From an uncultured Clostridia bacterium (GTDB taxonomy: Bacteria > Bacillota > Clostridia > Christensenellales > CAG-917), in assembly GCA_944349635.1 (NCBI GenBank), contig CALVNH010000008.1, positions 1-46,801 on the forward strand: a stretch of 46,801 bases of DNA, given 5' to 3'. The position numbers and the translations under genes were made by a program. Positions 22,424-31,728 of the stretch are shown in pieces; the stretch's first letter is position 1, and the number at the start of each line of letters is the position of its first letter. The notes beneath the pieces are model-generated. The model did no database searches and was not told the DNA's origin. It worked only from the letters and a program-made list of their open reading frames with translations.

Positions 22424-25135
22424 ATGAAAGCACTTTTTGACCACAACATTGAGTTGATTGAACTGACAAAACTACTTGAACGAGAAGTATGTGATACCAT
22501 GACTGTGACCAATTATCTTGGTCATGATTTTTCAAACGGACAATATTCACAGGTCTTACCGAGCACTGAAACAATTCATGATGTGAATATCGAATCGCAG
22601 GGGGAACTTACAACTCCACTATTTGGTCCGATATTATATTCAGGAACACCGGTTTCGGTTAGAGTGCCTATATATTACTTCTTTGGAAAAGTAGGTTTGC
22701 AGATTCAGAATCAATACTTTAATGCTCAAATTACTGTATTAGAGCCGGACGAGACTCAGCATATTTTCCCTGATAATACTCCTTATGCTCAATATGACGG
22801 AACAGAGTTTCAACCTAAAAACTATCCGAATATAACATTTGAGATAACCAAAACAGGACAATATAACTTCATTACAAAATACAGCTATATAGGGGGAGCG
22901 CAGATTAGTAATCCTGATATTATAGTTACATATTCGATAAATGTGCTGTCAAGCACTCCCAAATCAAAAGATTGGACGATAACCGACGTCGTCAACCGTA
23001 TCCTTTCCGCAGGGGTGACACGGCGTGTGGGTATCGACACACAGAAGTATGTTTTCGACGAAACGCAAGCGGCGAACTATGCGAACGTGAAAGCTCCGGA
23101 GTTCTTCTTCACGCGGGGGACGTTGTGGGACGCGCTGTCCACCGTGGGCGGGTTCATCCACGCCATACCGAGGCTTGTAGACCAGAACCGCGAGGACGGA
23201 CGGCTCACCGTGCGTTTTGACGAGCTGAACTCGGACGAAGAATATGATATGAGCAATCTGCCGTCCGTGCGCTACTACGACGAGCAGATTTCGGGGGAAG
23301 AGTATTGCGAGGAGATAGACAGCCCCGCGCAGAACTTGCTGAACACCACGGACAAAGCCACGGGTGCGGTGACAGAGCCGAGCAACGGCGGTTGGCGTGC
23401 GGTGAACTGCCCAGAAAGCGACTATGAGATTTCCGCCAATACGATGATATTCCCCACAGACCAGCCTTTTTATCAAGTCACGGGGCTTGAAGTCAAGTGG
23501 GGGCAGAATGGCACCGCGCTCAACGCGTTTCCATATCTTTACGAGGCGGCGGAATACAGGGGGCTGTCTGGGTATGAGGGAGAAACGTATCCCTATTCGA
23601 AGGCGTATGCGCTTTGCTATTCACAGGGCGGAAAAGAAATAACGGGCTTGAACTTTGTCATAGAGGACGCGGTAAGCAGCGCATATCAAAGCTATGCCAT
23701 TGTCAACATCCTTAAAGCCCTCGGCGTTGACATCAACAATGACGCGGACTTCGCGAACAATCTGTTCTATCGCATAACCTACATCCCGCAGTCAGAACTC
23801 CGCGTGACGCAGAAGAAGCCGTACCTCACGCACGTCGGCAAGGGCACGCTCATCTACAACCAGGGCGGCAACACCATCGAGAGCGAGTATTTCGGACAGA
23901 AGATGAAAGGCGCGATTGCGAGGATAGGGAACGTCATCCGGCGGCGGACGTTCATTTGCAACAAGTTTGTCAAAGTGCCGAAAATCGGACAGACCTATTC
24001 GCCCGACGGCGTGCCTGAGAAAATCTCGAATGTGGACTGCTCGTACGAGAAGTTGTACATCAAAGTCACGGTGACCAGTGTGCCGAACTTCAACCGTCTT
24101 GCGGAATACACGGGCGTGAACTCGAACTACCGCTTGTACGACATCTCCGAGAAGCAGAGCGTAGACCGTTTCGTGCATTATGAGGAGAGCTGCGTTTTGA
24201 GCAACAGCGCACTTGACACGGGAACGCCTATGATAACCGGCGGGAACGGGTTGAGCGCTTATATGTCAATGTTCACGACAGCGGCGGAAACAGACAATCC
24301 TTATAAAGTAACGGCGGCTTTGTTTAACAGCCGTGCCGGGAGAACGGAAGAAGACGCAGCAACGGGGGTGGAGAACAACCCGATAACTCTCGCCTGCGCG
24401 TCGTTCGGCTTCGGGACTTCGCTTGTGTTCTACGCCAACACGCAGGACAACTACGGGGCAGGGCGGCAGTCTTCGGACGATTATTGGCAGTCGAGCTCCA
24501 AAAAACGCACGAGCAAGCAGGTGCAATACAGCGACGGGCTCGGTAACCTTTCCACAATGGACGTGACGTTCGGGACAGCGTTTACGGCGAGCGACAGTCT
24601 GCCGTTCGATTACCCGCAGGGGAATGAAAATTCTCTCATTGCGTCACAGCGATTGCTGAACTCGGCAAGCAACCCGTTCTTCATCAGCAAGGACAGCAGG
24701 GAAGCGATACACTTCTCATATCAACTGCATCATCAGGCGGACACCTTTGACATCGTCATCGGCAACGGGCTTTCAAAATTCAATCCGCTCGTATCGGCAA
24801 AAAGGAAAGCCTTGCGCTTCATCTGGTTGACACAACGTCCTCTTGACTTAATCAATCCGAAGATATCCGCCTATTATCAAGACCCGAATTTCCCCACGGT
24901 GACCGCGGATGCCGACAGCTCAAAGCGCAGATTCTCAATCGGCGCTATGACCAACCCGACAGGGCGGACGGTATATGGCTGGGCTATAGTCTCAATGGGC
25001 GAGATAGGTGGCATAGACGATATTGTCGTCGGTCAAAATTATCCGAGCGGACTTGAAAACGGAGCGACAACAAAGCCCCTCTATTTCAACTTCGTAGACA
25101 ATTCAATCCTCGCCACCCTCGGTATGGCGGAATAG
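22424..25135 (+). CDS. Tail hub/baseplate protein, C-terminal part of a split gene
   Basis: 903 residues; AAAAAAGGAG precedes the ATG at 22424. Residues 4-36 (LFDHNIELIELTKLLEREVCDTMTVTNYLG) continue the motif broken off in the 95-residue upstream gene. Residues 1-183 are A/T-rich and beta-rich. From about 22975 the DNA returns to phage composition with DWTITDVVNRILSAGVTRR, a hub-type domain, then a long beta-rich structural part to the stop. The protein probably forms the tail tip/baseplate. The composition break marks recombination in which the cargo and the 5' end of this gene arrived together. Splitting of the N-terminal 90 residues may affect assembly. Confidence 0.78.
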   Translation: MKALFDHNIELIELTKLLEREVCDTMTVTNYLGHDFSNGQYSQVLPSTETIHDVNIESQGELTTPLFGPILYSGTPVSVRVPIYYFFGKVGLQIQNQYFNAQITVLEPDETQHIFPDNTPYAQYDGTEFQPKNYPNITFEITKTGQYNFITKYSYIGGAQISNPDIIVTYSINVLSSTPKSKDWTITDVVNRILSAGVTRRVGIDTQKYVFDETQAANYANVKAPEFFFTRGTLWDALSTVGGFIHAIPRLVDQNREDGRLTVRFDELNSDEEYDMSNLPSVRYYDEQISGEEYCEEIDSPAQNLLNTTDKATGAVTEPSNGGWRAVNCPESDYEISANTMIFPTDQPFYQVTGLEVKWGQNGTALNAFPYLYEAAEYRGLSGYEGETYPYSKAYALCYSQGGKEITGLNFVIEDAVSSAYQSYAIVNILKALGVDINNDADFANNLFYRITYIPQSELRVTQKKPYLTHVGKGTLIYNQGGNTIESEYFGQKMKGAIARIGNVIRRRTFICNKFVKVPKIGQTYSPDGVPEKISNVDCSYEKLYIKVTVTSVPNFNRLAEYTGVNSNYRLYDISEKQSVDRFVHYEESCVLSNSALDTGTPMITGGNGLSAYMSMFTTAAETDNPYKVTAALFNSRAGRTEEDAATGVENNPITLACASFGFGTSLVFYANTQDNYGAGRQSSDDYWQSSSKKRTSKQVQYSDGLGNLSTMDVTFGTAFTASDSLPFDYPQGNENSLIASQRLLNSASNPFFISKDSREAIHFSYQLHHQADTFDIVIGNGLSKFNPLVSAKRKALRFIWLTQRPLDLINPKISAYYQDPNFPTVTADADSSKRRFSIGAMTNPTGRTVYGWAIVSMGEIGGIDDIVVGQNYPSGLENGATTKPLYFNFVDNSILATLGMAE

Positions 25136-25158
25136 AGGGAACGCCGCAAGGCACACGG

Positions 25159-25189
25159 AGCACTCTCCCGAAAGGGAGGGTGCTTTCTT
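25159..25189 (+). terminator. Intrinsic terminator after the hub gene
   Basis: 11-bp stem AGCACTCTCCC (25159-25169) and GGGAGGGTGCT (25174-25184) with one G-U pair, GAAA loop, then TTCTT. Confidence 0.88.
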
Positions 25190-25218
25190 ATACAAAAAAC
25201 ACAAGGAGGTACAAAAAT

Positions 25219-26649
25219 ATGCTTTTTCTTTTGCAAGGCGACGGGACAATGCAACGGCTTGACAGCGGGCGTATCTTTCAGGGCTCGAACAACTTCACGG
25301 AGCTGGGCATTATATATCCGTATCAAGGCGTTACACTTTCGGTGGCGTTCACGCTGCCCAACGACATAGACACATACTACACGCCGCTTCCGCCGCTCGA
25401 ACCCTACACGCTTAAAGGGAATAACGGCGAAACGAAAGTCTTCGAGAACCTTTATTACACCTCGACCCGCATACCATCAAGCGTCACGGCAATGCAGGGG
25501 AGCGTCAAGGTGACGGTGCTTGCGACTGCGGCGGCAGAGGTGACAACAGTTGATAACGAAGGCAGACTGACTACCGAGGAACAGGCGGTGCTGTGTACCT
25601 CATACGCGGCAACTTTTATGGTGGAGTATGCGGCACTTCCTGTTTACACCGTTCCCGATGACCCGACGGAAGCGGACTTCCAGAAGCTCGTGGAACTGCT
25701 TACAGTGTATCAAGGCACGATTTCGGGCGAAGTTGCGGAACTTAAGACCAGAATGACCACGGCGGAGGGCGACATCGGCACTTTGCAAGCGGACATGACC
25801 GAGGCACAGGGCGACATATCCTCGCTTGAAAAGCGAATGACCGCGGCGGAAACGGACATTGACAATTTGCAGTCCGACATGAGCACGGCGGAGGGCGACA
25901 TTTCCTCTCTCAAGACGCGCATGACCGCCGCCGAAGAGAATGTAGAGGAATTGCAGTCCGACATAACCACTGCCAAAGCGAATATATCCGCCCTGCAAGC
26001 GGACATGACCGAGGCGCAGGGGGACATCTCGTCTCTCGAAACACGGATGGCGGACGCCGAGGACGACATCAACACGGCGCAGAGCAATATCACCGCGTTG
26101 CAGAACGACAAGCAGGACAAGACGGACAGTTCCCTCGATACAGCGGATAAAACCGTTGTCGGGGCTATCAACGAGATATACGAGGAATTGACGCAGGGCG
26201 GCGGAGTGAACTCGCGCCTTGACACGCTGGAAGCCGAATTGAATGTGCTTGACAGCCGCGTCGAGGACGTGGAGGAGAAAACCGCGCAGCCGCTCATGAC
26301 GGATTTTACGGTGGACGTTGACGCGGCGACGGCGACAAAGTTCTACAACAACGGCGACAGCTCGACAATCCCCCTGCCCGCAGGCGGCGGCACGGGAGGC
26401 GGTGGCGGCGTGTCGACATTCTCTTTCGCGGAAGCCACATGGGTTCAGCAGACCGACGGGACTTATACATTGACGCTCACGGCGACGCAGACGGGAAAGA
26501 GCAACAACAACTACACCGCGCTTGTGGCGGCGGCAGACGGCACAGGGTTCTCACTGCTTGCAATCGCGGTTATTATCAACACGGACGGATCTCTTTACAT
26601 CGAAGGCGTGACAACGCCTTTCGCCGGAAGAGTGACAATCATAGGCTAG
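25219..26649 (+). CDS. Baseplate/fibre protein with long coiled-coil stalk
   Basis: 476 residues; the ATG at 25219 follows AAGGAGG, and the upstream in-frame opening crosses the terminator. Residues 1-145 resemble a baseplate-upper-type beta domain. Residues 168-298 are a regular coiled coil built of 28-residue (four-heptad) units such as LQADMTEAQGDISSLE and its variants. The same 16-residue stretch recurs at 189 and 259. Residues 330-354 form a second short coil, followed by a Gly-rich hinge (388-398) and a C-terminal beta domain (400-476). It likely trimerises and links the tail tip to the receptor-binding fibre downstream. Confidence 0.75.
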   Translation: MLFLLQGDGTMQRLDSGRIFQGSNNFTELGIIYPYQGVTLSVAFTLPNDIDTYYTPLPPLEPYTLKGNNGETKVFENLYYTSTRIPSSVTAMQGSVKVTVLATAAAEVTTVDNEGRLTTEEQAVLCTSYAATFMVEYAALPVYTVPDDPTEADFQKLVELLTVYQGTISGEVAELKTRMTTAEGDIGTLQADMTEAQGDISSLEKRMTAAETDIDNLQSDMSTAEGDISSLKTRMTAAEENVEELQSDITTAKANISALQADMTEAQGDISSLETRMADAEDDINTAQSNITALQNDKQDKTDSSLDTADKTVVGAINEIYEELTQGGGVNSRLDTLEAELNVLDSRVEDVEEKTAQPLMTDFTVDVDAATATKFYNNGDSSTIPLPAGGGTGGGGGVSTFSFAEATWVQQTDGTYTLTLTATQTGKSNNNYTALVAAADGTGFSLLAIAVIINTDGSLYIEGVTTPFAGRVTIIG

Positions 26650-26659
26650 GAGGCAGACT

Positions 26660-29221
26660 ATGGCAAAATATGTGCAAAAATTTCCGGGCAAGATAAGCGT
26701 TGCGGGGCTCGATTCGAGCGAACCGGTAACAGCCCCTCAATTCAACGGTGCCCTTAACGGCAATGCGACCAACGCAACCAATGCCGAAACGGCAACTGCT
26801 GTCCCTGCAACGCTAGTTCCGAACAATGCGGATTTGAACGATTACAGGGGCGAGAACTACTGGGGCAAGCGATTTTATGCTGGTGGCAACAACTCTGTGC
26901 AGAATCTCCCGTATAGTTACAGCGCGGGCTTTTCTCTTGAAGTATTAAAGTCGGGGAGCAATTCCACGATTCAGCGTCTTTCCGCAATGACCAGCGAAGG
27001 CAACAATATTCCCACTATATACACACGGTCGGTCACCGATGTAGTGACAGGGGACGGGACGTGGTCGGAGTGGCAGGAAGTCGCCGAAGCTAACGGTACT
27101 TATCCCAAAATGAAGGTTGGCGAGGCTCAAAAGCTATCCATGCGTGCGAATGTTTTGGGCGCGGGACAGCTTGGCTGGTACAAGCTCGGGACAGTCACCG
27201 TCGAGAGACTGAAAGCAATCCAAAACACGAACGCGTCATACTCGCTTTTCATGCTTGTGAACGGTGCGAACCCGCCTGGCATAAATAACAGCGCGGCGCG
27301 CTCTGGGATTATTGAGATAGACACCGTTGTTGTAAGTGGCGGACAGATTCAATTCGAAAACGGTTATACAGCTATAAAAGTTCTTTGCGGGAACATTGAC
27401 GTGAACGATTTTGCGGTCGGGATAGACTCTGTGGGAACTACCTTAACAGTGTACATGGACGCTCGTGAAAACGGGGTCGGAACACGAACTGCATTTTCTG
27501 TCATTAGTGAAGTTTATGGCGCGATGAGCGGAAGTGCTTTTGAGTTTGGATGGGCGTTTTACGGCGCTACGGCTCCTGCGGACGCTGTGTACGCACAAGT
27601 GAGGAACAATGCTTCGGGAGCAGAGTATCTGTCTCGATTCGCATACCTTTTTGCGGGAGCTTCTCAAACGGGATGGTGGAAGCTCGGCTCTATTAAAAGT
27701 GATGGAATGGGTGTGAGTCAAAATCGCTCATGCGTGTTTTTAGTAAACGGCGTTCTATCAAATCAAGGTCTCTCGACGGCTGGTGAAACAGGCTTTTTAG
27801 AATTTGACGTGAGAAAAGAATCTGCCATAACTGACGCGAAACTAAGCGTTCTGGGCGGCAATCTTAACGCGGATGAGTTTTGCGTGGTTTTGTCTCAAAC
27901 TGAGGCGACGGTTTATATTAAACTCCCGTCTCAAGATAACGCTTTTGCGGTCACAATGTTTAGTGAGGACGGCGTGAGCGCGAGCAAGGCTTCTCCGCTT
28001 TTTGAGTTCGACACTCAATTTATAGGGTCTTCCACTCCATCTGGCGCGCAGTACGCGGTTGTGAGAAACAATGCGAGCAGAGCCGAGGCTACATTAATTC
28101 CTAACGGCATAGACATAAACACCTATCGCGGAAATGACTACTGGGGTAAAACGTACTATGCGGGCGGCTCTAATACTGTGCAGAATATACCTGTTTCTGG
28201 TGCAGGGTTTATCCTTGAAGTGTTGCGTTCTGGCTCTGCTTCAACTGTGCAAAGAATAACGACGATGGCGGCAGGCTCAAATAATCAGCCGACTGTTTAT
28301 ACGCGCAGTGTTGTAGACAGCACGACAGCCGCAGATGGCACTTGGACCGCGTGGACGGAAGTTGCTGAAGCTAACGGCACTTATCCCAATATGAGCGTCG
28401 GAAGCGCGACAAATGCGACAAATGCGACAAATGCGACAAATGCGACAAATGCGACAAATGCGACAAATGCGACAAATATAATCCCCAACGAAAACAGAGC
28501 GGTAAACCCGCTTGGACGAAATGCCGATAGTGTGGTGGGCAATGATTCCACAGCTTTGGGGTATAAAACCTCCGCGTCTGGCTTGGGTTCCACTGCAATA
28601 GGTGCCGCCGCCAGAGTGTTTGGCATTACTTCCACGGCGTTGGGGTTCGGCGCCCAAGCTTCCAGTACAGACTCGAACACCATGCAACTTGGAAACTCTT
28701 CCCTTTCCGCACTTCGTTGTCAAGTCAACCTAACCGTGACTTCCGACAAGCGCGATAAAACGGATATATCCAATATAACTTCCGCGCTTGAATTCATTAA
28801 CAAGCTCAACCCCGTCACGTTCGTGAGCAATGACCGCGTGAATTATATATCCGAATCCGACAAGGAATCCGAAAATTACCGTAAATACGGAATGTGCGAG
28901 TACGACCGCATAGCGCATGCGGCAGGCACAAAAAAAGGCGAACGACGCAGGTGCGGTTTGCTTGCGCAGGAAGTCGTTGAGGCTATGCAGTCGGTGTACG
29001 GCACGGACAACTACGCGAATGTCGTCAACGACAATTTTCACGACTTGGCACAAAAGCCGTCCGATGTGGAAAACAAATACACGCTTGCATACGCAAACCT
29101 TGTGCCTTTCCTTATCGGCGCGATAAAGGAATTGAACGCAAAAATCAAAGCCCTTGAGAGTAAACTTATAACCTCAAGCGGCGTGACAGGAGCACAAGCG
29201 AACAAGGAGGAGGCAATATGA
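26660..29221 (+). CDS. Tail fibre with pyocin-knob modules and S74 intramolecular chaperone
   Basis: 853 residues. Residues about 50-155 and 505-580 are two copies of a pyocin-knob-like module (YRGENYWGKRFYAGG ... TIQRLS ... TWSEWQEVAEANGTYP and its counterpart). Two central GWYKLG/GWWKLG modules are also related to each other. Residues 583-606 are eight Ala-Thr-Asn repeats. Residues about 620-680 are YadA-head-like left-handed repeats (STALGYKTSASGLGSTAIGAAA). From 694, SDKRDKTDI ... RCGLLAQEVVEAM ... LVPFLIGAIKELNAKIKALE is a peptidase S74 chaperone. It folds the trimer and cleaves itself before Ser695. Receptor binding is the likely role. Confidence 0.85.
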   Translation: MAKYVQKFPGKISVAGLDSSEPVTAPQFNGALNGNATNATNAETATAVPATLVPNNADLNDYRGENYWGKRFYAGGNNSVQNLPYSYSAGFSLEVLKSGSNSTIQRLSAMTSEGNNIPTIYTRSVTDVVTGDGTWSEWQEVAEANGTYPKMKVGEAQKLSMRANVLGAGQLGWYKLGTVTVERLKAIQNTNASYSLFMLVNGANPPGINNSAARSGIIEIDTVVVSGGQIQFENGYTAIKVLCGNIDVNDFAVGIDSVGTTLTVYMDARENGVGTRTAFSVISEVYGAMSGSAFEFGWAFYGATAPADAVYAQVRNNASGAEYLSRFAYLFAGASQTGWWKLGSIKSDGMGVSQNRSCVFLVNGVLSNQGLSTAGETGFLEFDVRKESAITDAKLSVLGGNLNADEFCVVLSQTEATVYIKLPSQDNAFAVTMFSEDGVSASKASPLFEFDTQFIGSSTPSGAQYAVVRNNASRAEATLIPNGIDINTYRGNDYWGKTYYAGGSNTVQNIPVSGAGFILEVLRSGSASTVQRITTMAAGSNNQPTVYTRSVVDSTTAADGTWTAWTEVAEANGTYPNMSVGSATNATNATNATNATNATNATNATNIIPNENRAVNPLGRNADSVVGNDSTALGYKTSASGLGSTAIGAAARVFGITSTALGFGAQASSTDSNTMQLGNSSLSALRCQVNLTVTSDKRDKTDISNITSALEFINKLNPVTFVSNDRVNYISESDKESENYRKYGMCEYDRIAHAAGTKKGERRRCGLLAQEVVEAMQSVYGTDNYANVVNDNFHDLAQKPSDVENKYTLAYANLVPFLIGAIKELNAKIKALESKLITSSGVTGAQANKEEAI
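28406..28477 (+). repeat. Eight perfect 9-bp tandem repeats (GCGACAAAT) in the tail fibre
   Basis: Eight identical units encode (Ala-Thr-Asn)8 as a linker between the knob and head-like modules. A shorter related run lies near the N-terminus (GNATNATNAETA). Slippage would change linker length without changing frame. Confidence 0.95.
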
Positions 29222-29682
29222 CAATCGACATCAATCTTAATTACGGCTACGGACGGCTCTCGGTAAGAGAGCCGTTTTTGATAGCCACTGACACACCCGT
29301 CGTGCTGGCGTTTCATTCGGACTACGCGCTCAAAGACACGCTGGTCAAGTTCACATCGGACACGGGGAAGTCATGCTCGTTCCGCATGAGCAATTTGTCG
29401 GAAATCGAGATCCCGCAGGCGTTCGTGCACGCGGGAAAACTCGACGTCGAGGTGGCACTTGTAGTCAAAGAAAAGGTCGTCAAGCGGTGGAGCGTCGAGC
29501 CGATCGTTTTTGCCGAGCACGACACGGGTTTTGTGGGGTTGCCTGAACTCGAACAGATACTCGCCGACCTCGCCTCCGTGAAATCTTACGGCACGACCAT
29601 TGCCGCGCTCACAAAGGCTTTACAGGACGTTGACAAGCGTCTTGCAGACATTGAGGATATCGTCAAAGATACTCTCGAATAA
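29218..29682 (+). CDS. Hypothetical protein after the tail fibre
   Basis: 154 residues, AAGGAGGAGG upstream, ATGA overlap with the fibre stop. The first 100 residues are beta-rich (VVLAFHSDYALKDTLVKFTSDTGKSCSFRMSNLSEIEIPQAFVHAGKLDVEVALVVKEKVVKRW), and the end is a coiled coil (VKSYGTTIAALTKALQDVDKRLADIEDIV). This looks like a small trimeric baseplate or fibre accessory protein. No family is assigned. Confidence 0.65.
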   Translation: MTIDINLNYGYGRLSVREPFLIATDTPVVLAFHSDYALKDTLVKFTSDTGKSCSFRMSNLSEIEIPQAFVHAGKLDVEVALVVKEKVVKRWSVEPIVFAEHDTGFVGLPELEQILADLASVKSYGTTIAALTKALQDVDKRLADIEDIVKDTLE

Positions 29683-29708
29683 ACACACCCAAAAAGGAGA
29701 TAACTTTT

Positions 29709-30272
29709 ATGACCTACGAAGAAATCAAAATTCTTGCCGAACAACTCATTCAGCAGTATGCACCGTCGCTTGAAAAGTATACGTTCATAATTGTGGGCGT
29801 GATATGCGGCGTAGTCTTGCTTGTAAATGTCTTGTCCATGATAAGCCGTTTCAAACAGGCAAACGTCAAACTCAAAGAGATTTCAACGCCGCTCCAAATC
29901 AAAGACGAAATCACCGCCGCGCTTTCGGAAAAACTGTCCGAAATGCTTAATTGCTCCCTCGACGTCAATATTTCCGCGCAGATAAGTGAAGCGGTGGAAA
30001 AAGCCGTCAAATCGTTCGAGGACGAAACAAAGAATATCAACGCGAAACTTTACGCAGACAGCCGCCTGACGGCTACCGTCGCCGAGATGATGAGCACGTC
30101 GCGCAAGATTACCGAAGAACAGCGCGCCCAACTTGCCGCCCTTATCGCGGAAAGCACAGAATTGATAAATGCGCCCGTCGCCGAGGAAAAACCCAAACTG
30201 CACCTTACTATGACGAGCACCGAGAACACGAAAAGTGTACAGACAGAACAAAGCAAGAAACTGACTATATAA
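29709..30272 (+). CDS. Single-TM protein with cytoplasmic coiled coil, end of prophage
   Basis: 187 residues, AAAAGGAG upstream. One membrane segment at 24-46 (FIIVGVICGVVLLVNVL) is followed by a basic stop (RFKQ) and a long helical domain (55-160) with a disordered tail. It is the first of three consecutive membrane-protein genes that replace the expected holin/endolysin cassette. It could be a holin-like, spanin-like or exclusion protein; the sequence gives no decision. Confidence 0.65.
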   Translation: MTYEEIKILAEQLIQQYAPSLEKYTFIIVGVICGVVLLVNVLSMISRFKQANVKLKEISTPLQIKDEITAALSEKLSEMLNCSLDVNISAQISEAVEKAVKSFEDETKNINAKLYADSRLTATVAEMMSTSRKITEEQRAQLAALIAESTELINAPVAEEKPKLHLTMTSTENTKSVQTEQSKKLTI

Positions 30273-30285
30273 AGGGGGTGAGGGT

Positions 30286-30792
30286 ATGAAGAACATCGGA
30301 AAACCCTCTTTTTGGCTGTCCATTTTTGAGCAAATAGTGTACATTGTGCCGACGTTGACGACCGTTTTGTACTACTATTTCGACGAAATTCAGTACACCG
30401 CAAGTGCCACGTCAAAGTTCACATTCGCAACCGCTGTCGCACTTTTCGTGTTTTTCATCGTGTACAAGCACTTTGCGAAAACGAAATTGCAGGAACTGCG
30501 GCAGAGCGTCGTACAAACTGAAACGGACTTGAAGAACGAGCCCGCAAGCAATGCCGAGAAACGCGCCTTGCTTGCCGAAAACGCCCGCAAAGACCGCTCG
30601 CGACTTGACACGCTTGACCGAGTGCAGATACTTATAGCGTTGGTGATATTCGCGCTTGCCGTGTATATCGTCGAACAGGCGACAATCGGGCTGACAACGC
30701 TTGCGTTCATCGCCTTGTGTTCCGTCGCGGCGGGAACAGGAGTTCATCTCGGCGTGTTAAAAGTCAAAGCAAAGGAGGCGGTGAAGAAATGA
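30286..30792 (+). CDS. Four-TM membrane protein, end of prophage
   Basis: 168 residues, GGGGGTGAGGG before the ATG. Membrane segments are about 9-33, 45-63, 113-132 and 134-157, with a charged helical hairpin (66-110, QELRQSVVQTETDLKNEPASNAEKRALL) between pairs two and three. The stop overlaps the next gene (ATGA). No channel or enzyme motif is seen. The charged loop likely faces the cytoplasm and contacts the neighbouring proteins. Confidence 0.65.
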   Translation: MKNIGKPSFWLSIFEQIVYIVPTLTTVLYYYFDEIQYTASATSKFTFATAVALFVFFIVYKHFAKTKLQELRQSVVQTETDLKNEPASNAEKRALLAENARKDRSRLDTLDRVQILIALVIFALAVYIVEQATIGLTTLAFIALCSVAAGTGVHLGVLKVKAKEAVKK

Positions 30793-31694
30793 AAGACAAG
30801 ACCAACAACGCGCTGTCGATATTCATCAAGGCGTCAATGCCCGTCATCGCCATAGCGGGGCTTATCCTCGGACAGTTTGTTACTTTTGGGGCGAAGTTCT
30901 CGTTTGGTGTCACGGATACCACAAAAATGATATTGTCAGCGGTCGCGCTTTTCTTCTTCTATATGCCGATACGCGACATATTTTTGCAGACGTTCAACGG
31001 CAGTCAACGGACGCGCGACAAAAAGGACGCATACCAAAAAGGCGTGGACTTTGTATGCGCAGAGCGCACAAAGGCGTTCAAAGAATACTGTTTGATTGAG
31101 TATGAAGAACGCAAGGAAAAGACCGTGGACACCATTCTGCGAAACACGGAGTACACGTTCAAATCCTTGCGCGAAAAGTACAAGTTCGACGCCGCTCTCG
31201 TCAAAGCCGACACCGACTTGTCCAAACGCGACCGAGGCGCACTTTTGCGGGCAATCCGCGAGGAGCGCAGGATTAAGCCTGAAACGGTGGACACCATTCT
31301 GCCGTCGGGAAAGCGCGTCGCCCACAGTCATCGCCGTGTTCGTTCAAACCCTGAATTGCTTTCGGCGCGGACGCTGACCGTGAAAAGCATTACAAGCGTC
31401 ATATCCTGCGTGGCGTTCGTTTCTATCGGACTTTCGCTCGTTGAGGGCACGACCGCCGTTGAAATAATCACGACCGTAGTTTTGCTCGTCGGCTTGTGCC
31501 TGTGGCAGATGTTCTCGGCATTCACGGCGGCACGACAAATCAACAACGAGTTTTGCAATGAACTTTCCGAAAAGACGATGTTCCTTTTGGAATTTGAGGA
31601 GTACACCAAGCGCAACACGCCCACGGCTGTAACGATTGCCGGGACCGAAGAACCTCGTGAAACGTACAAAATGATTATCCAAAAAGAGGAATGA
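30789..31694 (+). CDS. Four-TM membrane protein with large cytoplasmic domain, last prophage gene
   Basis: 301 residues from the ATG at 30789, overlapping the previous stop; longer in-frame openings are rejected for lack of spacing. Two membrane segments at 15-38 and 45-62, a charged cytoplasmic domain of about 130 residues (RDKKDAYQKGVDFVCAERTKAFKEYC ... LLRAIREERRIKPETVDTIL), then two more at 197-219 and 222-245, and an acidic tail. This 2+2 arrangement repeats that of the preceding gene at larger size. No family is recognised. A strong terminator follows at once. Confidence 0.7.
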   Translation: MKDKTNNALSIFIKASMPVIAIAGLILGQFVTFGAKFSFGVTDTTKMILSAVALFFFYMPIRDIFLQTFNGSQRTRDKKDAYQKGVDFVCAERTKAFKEYCLIEYEERKEKTVDTILRNTEYTFKSLREKYKFDAALVKADTDLSKRDRGALLRAIREERRIKPETVDTILPSGKRVAHSHRRVRSNPELLSARTLTVKSITSVISCVAFVSIGLSLVEGTTAVEIITTVVLLVGLCLWQMFSAFTAARQINNEFCNELSEKTMFLLEFEEYTKRNTPTAVTIAGTEEPRETYKMIIQKEE

Positions 31695-31727
31695 AAAAAG
31701 CCCCTGCCTAGTGCGGGGGCTTTTTTT
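31695..31727. terminator. Terminator ending the prophage late operon
   Basis: GCCCCTGC (31700-31707) pairs with GCGGGGGC (31713-31720) with one G-U pair. It is flanked by AAAAA on the left and TTTTTTT on the right, so it works on both strands and starts at the stop of the last gene. Confidence 0.92.
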
Positions 31728-31728
31728 A

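Noticed and set aside
28277-28723. Minus-strand frames through the GCGACAAAT repeats
   Set aside because: They translate the repeat into monotonous ICR or FVA or LSH strings and are only shadows of the tail fibre gene.
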